NCBI GenBank assembly: GCA_946478635.1
Contig: CAMLCX010000023.1
Location: forward strand, 1 to 20,403
Source of the DNA: an uncultured Pseudomonadota bacterium
GTDB lineage: Bacteria > Desulfobacterota_B > Binatia > UBA9968
DNA: 20,403 bases
Direction of reading: 5' to 3'
The notes below the pieces were generated by a model that saw only the letters and a program-made list of their open reading frames with translations, was not told where the DNA came from and did no database searches. The translations under genes were made by a program, and so were the position numbers. Below are positions 17,005 through 20,403 of this stretch, piece by piece; within the stretch, counting starts at the first letter, position 1, and every line of letters begins with the position of its first letter.

Positions 17005-17568
17005 CTAAAAGATCTGCTTCTCAGCCTGGACTTGTGCAAGCCAGGCTTTGATCAGATCATCTCCGCTGGAGAACTGAGTTTCGCGGCCGCATCCGGCGCA
17101 GTGGATTCGCCCGCTGTTGTTCAACTGCCATGCCGATTGAGAACACGACGCACACTGCTCCGGCAACGTCGCTAAAATATCCATCACACCCCGGGCGATC
17201 GAGCGCACGGTGATGAGCGCGTTGACTTGGCTCAATTCCATGCCGGGCTTCAGATTCGCGGTGTGATTCGCCAGCCGAATCTTCAATATCTCCAAACCGC
17301 GTTCCGTCAAACGACCGTTTTGATCCAAAGCGGAGCCTTCACCGAACATCTCCTCGACATGCTCAAGAACGAAGTAACGGGCCATCTTGATTCCGAAAGC
17401 CTTCTCCAATCGGTAATTGATATCCAGAAGGTCCAAAGACTCGGCGCCCAGCTCTTCGACCAATGAGTTTTCCGGGGCGATAGAGTTCGGATCGATGCGC
17501 AAACTCTCCGCGATGCATTTCTTAAGCGTGTCGATGACACGCTCTTCTGAGATCAAATTCTGCTTCAT
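17005..17568 (-). CDS. Acyl carrier protein fused to a C-terminal zinc ribbon
   Basis: A 187-aa protein, about twice the usual ACP length. Residues 1 to about 80 form a phosphopantetheine-binding domain: the GAESLDLLDI motif places the carrier Ser at position 44, in ESL rather than DSL context, followed by a typical helix II-III sequence. A linker (about 85-130) is partly helical, with an LTERGLEILK segment. Then come CASC (139-142) and CAGC (157-160), a four-Cys zinc ribbon, and a short helical tail. The ATG at 17568 has a GGGGAG ribosome site 4 nt upstream; a TTG at 17580 would add four residues. As the only ACP in the operon it is the likely private carrier of the growing chain, comparable in role to AcpXL of rhizobia, though AcpXL has no zinc ribbon. 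The ribbon may dock a partner enzyme; this is inference. Confidence 0.88.
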   Translation of the reverse strand: MKQNLISEERVIDTLKKCIAESLRIDPNSIAPENSLVEELGAESLDLLDINYRLEKAFGIKMARYFVLEHVEEMFGEGSALDQNGRLTERGLEILKIRLANHTANLKPGMELSQVNALITVRSIARGVMDILATLPEQCASCSQSAWQLNNSGRIHCAGCGRETQFSSGDDLIKAWLAQVQAEKQIF

Positions 17569-17613
17569 GGGTCTCCCCAACGGCGTTTTCCGCCGCCGCC
17601 TTTCTTAGATTGG

Positions 17614-18390
17614 CTATTTAGCGAGCGGCAGCTGCAATCGATTGCTCATCCCCCTGTCGACCACCAGGGTCTGCCCCAGAATCGCCCGGCTCTCGGGCTT
17701 GCACAAAAACAGGGCTACCTCGGCGATCTCTTCCGGTTCTACGAAAAGCTCGTCGGGAATGTGATCCAGCTCTGCGAAATATTGGCGCATGACTTTGAAA
17801 GAATCGGTTTTTACCAGGCCGGCGCAAATGCCGTTGACCGATATTTTTCGGTCGCGAAGTTCTTCGGCCAGGTCGCGCACGGCGCATTCCATCGCGGCCT
17901 TCATGCTGCCGAGTGGATAGCTCGGCTGATGGAAACGGCTGCCCAAACTGGAAATAAATACCACCGCTCCCGCTGATTCCTGCAGTAAAGGCAGCGCCTC
18001 CTGGACGCAGAAAAGGTTGCCCAAAAAGTTGGTCGCGATCAGTTCTTTTAATTCCCTTTCCAATAATTTCTCCAAGGGTTTGAAGGGAGCGCGCGCTGCG
18101 TTCAAAATGAGAAAATCCAAGCGTCCGTAGTACGCCCTGGCTTGTCGCATCATTTCTTTAACGGCTTCGCGCGTCGAAATATCGGCTTGAACGAGGAGAG
18201 CCTTTCGTCCCATGTTTTGAATTTCCGCGCAAAGCTCTTCTCCCTGTTTCTGAGAGGCGCCGGCGGCCTTGCGGTAGTTGAGCACAGTGTCGCATCCCGC
18301 GCGAGCGAAGCGCTTGGCGATGATTCTTCCGATGCCCCGCGAGCTGCCGGTGACCAGAGCAATCTTTCCGTGGAGATCGTCGGCAATCAC
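17614..18390 (-). CDS. SDR reductase resembling enoyl-ACP reductase FabL
   Basis: A 258-aa SDR with the cofactor loop TGSSRGIG (14-21), Arg40 after strand 2 (NYRK, typical of NADPH use), and NAA (97-99) in place of NNAG. The active-site stretch ISSLGSRFHQPSY matches Bacillus FabL (ISSLGS....Y) in spacing, giving Tyr158. The Lys follows in PLGSMK at 164, so the motif is YX5K. FabL has YX6K as I recall, and ordinary FabG has YX3K with Leu160 at that Tyr position here. This favours an enoyl-ACP reductase role, which would let the operon make saturated chains; a divergent ketoreductase is the alternative. It begins with GTG at 18390, with no strong ribosome site, 119 nt after the radical SAM gene, and ends 45 nt before the ACP gene. 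Confidence 0.82.
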   Translation of the reverse strand: MIADDLHGKIALVTGSSRGIGRIIAKRFARAGCDTVLNYRKAAGASQKQGEELCAEIQNMGRKALLVQADISTREAVKEMMRQARAYYGRLDFLILNAARAPFKPLEKLLERELKELIATNFLGNLFCVQEALPLLQESAGAVVFISSLGSRFHQPSYPLGSMKAAMECAVRDLAEELRDRKISVNGICAGLVKTDSFKVMRQYFAELDHIPDELFVEPEEIAEVALFLCKPESRAILGQTLVVDRGMSNRLQLPLAK

Positions 18391-18509
18391 GGGATGCGGT
18401 CCGGGCTATTGGAGGCCAAGCTAGACTCGGTCATATTCAAAACTGGCAGTGATCACAAGCGGGCTAAGGCGCATCAAGGTGGCGCAAACAGTCAAGGATT
18501 CGAAACCGG

Positions 18510-20090
18510 TCAAAGAACTAGCGCGGATGAAGAGCGGGTGTCAAGCGACGAAACATCCGTCGATAGCGCCGTATCCCAGATTTTTCCCTGCTCGTACATA
18601 TAGCGAATTTGGCTGTATTGAACCAGCATCGGCACGACAAATTCCGCGACCGCCGGCCTTTTGGCTAGCGCCTTGCGGATCGTGGACCACATTTCAGTTT
18701 CGTCGCGCCCCTGCGCCACTAAAGCCAGAAAAAGATCCAGGCCTTCGAACTCGACCGGGCGGAGATTGCGAAAATCGACGGACCGCTTCGACCGTTGGCG
18801 TTGTTGCCTCTTGCCGAAGATTTCGACAAACCGGAGAATCCGCTCGCCAAAAGCGCGCGGGCTATAGAGTCGATTGCTCAATCTCCGAATGCCGCGTAGC
18901 AACTCCTCGTGTGTCATCTGGTAAGGCATGATGTTGGTATTCCACGGCATGGCCGCGACTTCTGAACCGTCGGGCCGAAGACGCCCGTCTTGGGCCATGC
19001 GATGGTAGAGCGGCGTGGCCGCGGGCGCAACCAAGGCGCCGACGCTGAAAACCGGAATCGGCGTCGCCATGGCGAATTCGTATTGGCGCTCAAAAATATC
19101 CGGTCCGTCGGAGTCAAACCCGACGATCATGCCGCCGATGACGGAAATGCCGTGTTCCAGAAAGCGTTCGATTCGCTCCACGAGGTTGAACCCGACGTTT
19201 TGGCGCTTTTTCGATTCCCGCAGGCTGTCTTCATTGGGTGTCTCGATGCCGATAAAAACCTGCGAGAGCCCGGCCGCGGCGCACATCTCCAAGAGCTCCT
19301 CATCTTTCGCCGCATCGATGGAAACCTGCGTGGCGAAACGAAAACGCCCTTGGCTCCGGCGCTCATTCCAATCGCGCAAAGCGGCGAGGAGTTCTTTGGC
19401 GCGCGACCGGTGCACGGTAAAGTTGTCATCGGCCAAAAAGGCCGAGCGGTAACCGCAGCGAAATACTTCATCGAGTTCCGCCAGGACTTGGGCGATGGGT
19501 TTGTGTCGTTGCTTTTGGCCGACATATTGAATGACATCGCAGTATTCGCATTCGAAAGGGCATCCCCGGGACGTCTGCACCGATCCCATGATGGCGCGTT
19601 CATTGCGGTAGGCGTCCCATTTCGGCAGCGCGCAGTGAGTCAGGTCGGGTCTTCCTCCGACGTACTCGGATTTCGCGCAACCGTTGATCAGGTCCGCGCA
19701 CAGCTCAGCAAATATTTCCTCCGTTTCACCCTGTACGAGAATATCGCAGTGCGGCCGGACGATCTCGGGCTGCAAGGACGCGTAGGGGCCGCCGATGAGG
19801 ACCGTCTTGCCGCGCTCCCTGAATTCCTTGGAGATCGCTTTCATACGATCCCATTGGGTGATTTTGCCGGTAATGCCGACGAAGTCGACCGGCGCGTCAA
19901 AGTCAACCGAAGAGATATTTTCATCGCAGATAAAACAATCGAAATCGCTCGGCGCCATGGCGGCCAGCGTCGTGATCGCGAGATCGGCTATAAGAGTCGC
20001 CGGCCTGTGCCCCCGGCCGGCGTAAAATTCCGCCGAGAAGTAGGTGGCAAAATCAGTAGTTGGATTTATCAGATAAAGTGAGCGTGACAT
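18510..20090 (-). CDS. B12-binding domain radical SAM protein
   Basis: A 526-aa protein. Residues 1 to about 140 form a cobalamin-binding-type Rossmann domain (VGITGKIT, IGGPYASLQPEI, VQGETEEIF). The radical SAM core follows, with Cys177, Cys181 and Cys184 in GCPFECEYC binding the 4Fe-4S cluster, then ADDNF and FIGIETPNEDSL. The C-terminal part (about 400-500) with its YSPRAFGERILRFVEIFG segment resembles the DUF4070-type tail of the group that includes the hopanoid C-2 methylase HpnP; that link is from recall. Such enzymes often methylate or rearrange unactivated carbons in lipids and natural products. The ATG at 20090 is used; no clear Shine-Dalgarno. As first gene of the operon it may modify the acyl chain (methyl branch, cyclisation or cross-link), but the reaction is not determined by sequence. 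Confidence 0.9.
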   Translation of the reverse strand: MSRSLYLINPTTDFATYFSAEFYAGRGHRPATLIADLAITTLAAMAPSDFDCFICDENISSVDFDAPVDFVGITGKITQWDRMKAISKEFRERGKTVLIGGPYASLQPEIVRPHCDILVQGETEEIFAELCADLINGCAKSEYVGGRPDLTHCALPKWDAYRNERAIMGSVQTSRGCPFECEYCDVIQYVGQKQRHKPIAQVLAELDEVFRCGYRSAFLADDNFTVHRSRAKELLAALRDWNERRSQGRFRFATQVSIDAAKDEELLEMCAAAGLSQVFIGIETPNEDSLRESKKRQNVGFNLVERIERFLEHGISVIGGMIVGFDSDGPDIFERQYEFAMATPIPVFSVGALVAPAATPLYHRMAQDGRLRPDGSEVAAMPWNTNIMPYQMTHEELLRGIRRLSNRLYSPRAFGERILRFVEIFGKRQQRQRSKRSVDFRNLRPVEFEGLDLFLALVAQGRDETEMWSTIRKALAKRPAVAEFVVPMLVQYSQIRYMYEQGKIWDTALSTDVSSLDTRSSSALVL

Positions 20091-20354
20091 AGGCTGAGTT
20101 CGGAATATGCCGAGTCAGTGGCCGCCAGCGTAGAACAAATCCGGTTTGTTAGCCAGCGCATTTGCGCTCCGCTGCGGATAGCGCTGCACCAAGAGAATAG
20201 GGGATTGCCGTGCGGCGCTTTCTCTCGTTACCCCGGCGCGCTGCGCGAGCGAAGCCTGGTCGGAGCTGGGGTATTGTTCAGCAATAGCTTTTTTTAAATC
20301 GCTATGGGTCATATTCCCCGCAGCTTGCTGCGTTAAGTTGATTTCTTTCCGAAG
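20091..20354. other. Non-coding leader region with small hairpins
   Basis: The 264 nt upstream of the radical SAM gene contain several short GC-rich hairpins: AGCGC-ATTT-GCGCT (20155-20168), TCCG-CTG-CGGA (20168-20178), CGCG-CTG-CGCG (20237-20247) and CGCAG-CTTG-CTGCG (20319-20332). This should be the leader or promoter region of the - strand operon if the operon starts here. I cannot point to a convincing -35/-10 pair. The sequence is cut off by adapter at 20355. Confidence 0.4.
20115..20312 (-). CDS. Possible small ORF of unknown function
   Basis: An ATG at 20312 opens a 65-codon frame upstream of, and in the same direction as, the radical SAM gene. The predicted protein is polar and basic with no recognisable motif, signal peptide or membrane segment. 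GGGG lies only a few bases before the ATG, closer than ideal. It also spans two of the small hairpins. It may be chance; no function is proposed. Confidence 0.2.
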   Translation of the reverse strand: MTHSDLKKAIAEQYPSSDQASLAQRAGVTRESAARQSPILLVQRYPQRSANALANKPDLFYAGGH

Positions 20355-20403
20355 AGATCGGAAGAGCGTCGTGTAGGGAAAGAGTGTAGATATCGGTGGT
20401 CGC
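20355..20403. other. Illumina TruSeq adapter read-through at contig end
   Basis: From AGATCGGAAGAGCGTCGTG onward the last 49 bases match the known reverse complement of the TruSeq universal adapter, with one mismatch (A for C at 20392). This is not biological sequence and should be trimmed. It shows that the contig was assembled from incompletely trimmed short reads. Confidence 0.97.

Noticed and set aside
18990..20081. A 363-codon + frame opposite the radical SAM gene
   Set aside because: It is the mirror of a gene with clear B12/radical SAM motifs; the predicted protein has no coherent family signature.
9030..20090. Calling the operon an aryl polyene cluster
   Set aside because: The KS/CLF, dehydratases and LpxL-like protein fit, but no ammonia lyase, AMP ligase, thioesterase or MMPL exporter is visible and a FabL-like reductase and B12 radical SAM enzyme are present. 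The cluster could continue past the contig end, so this is not excluded outright.
1..20403. CRISPR arrays, tRNA or rRNA genes, insertion sequences
   Set aside because: No regular direct repeats, cloverleaf-like or rRNA-like segments, transposase motifs or terminal repeats were seen on either strand.

Overview
The window looks like a Gram-negative chromosome segment (GC-rich, roughly 55-60% by eye) with two functional blocks that converge near 6.3-6.4 kb. The organism makes lipopolysaccharide: it carries Kdo transferase, a heptosyltransferase I-type enzyme, a WaaG-like glucosyltransferase and several WaaP/Kdo-kinase-type kinase domains. I cannot name a taxon; a proteobacterial or deltaproteobacteria-like uncultured lineage fits. 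The last 49 bases (20355-20403) match the Illumina TruSeq universal adapter with one mismatch, so this is a short-read contig and its right edge is an artefact.

Block 1 (+ strand, 1-6322) is a lipid A-core assembly locus: a tandem two-kinase protein cut by the left edge; waaA (Kdo transferase); a WaaC-type heptosyltransferase; and a 691-aa fusion of a WaaG-like GT4 glycosyltransferase with a WaaP-like core kinase. A strong imperfect inverted repeat at 6369-6419 separates it from the convergent - strand genes and probably acts as a bidirectional terminator.

Block 2a (- strand, 6420-8786) is a full-length xylulose-5-P/fructose-6-P phosphoketolase with its own candidate promoter.

Block 2b (- strand, 20090 down to 9030) is the striking part. 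Eleven closely packed genes look like one operon for a dedicated acyl chain. In transcription order they are: a B12-binding radical SAM enzyme; a FabL-like SDR; an acyl carrier protein fused to a zinc ribbon; ketosynthase KS1 (Cys intact); a KAS homologue with Cys to Ala; a FabZ-type dehydratase; ketosynthase KS2 (Cys intact); a second FabZ-type dehydratase; a KAS homologue with Cys to Ser; an LpxL/HtrB-family lipid A acyltransferase; and a FabG-like SDR that lacks the catalytic Ser. There are thus two active ketosynthases, two Cys-less partners that could act as chain-length factors, and two dehydratases, served by one ACP and ending in an LpxL-type transferase.

My reading, which is inference: the operon builds an unusual, possibly very long or radical-SAM-modified acyl chain on a private ACP, and the LpxL-like enzyme transfers it to lipid A or a related lipid. 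It resembles in outline the rhizobial acpXL-fabZXL-fabF2XL-fabF1XL-lpxXL locus and aryl polyene clusters, but matches neither in composition.
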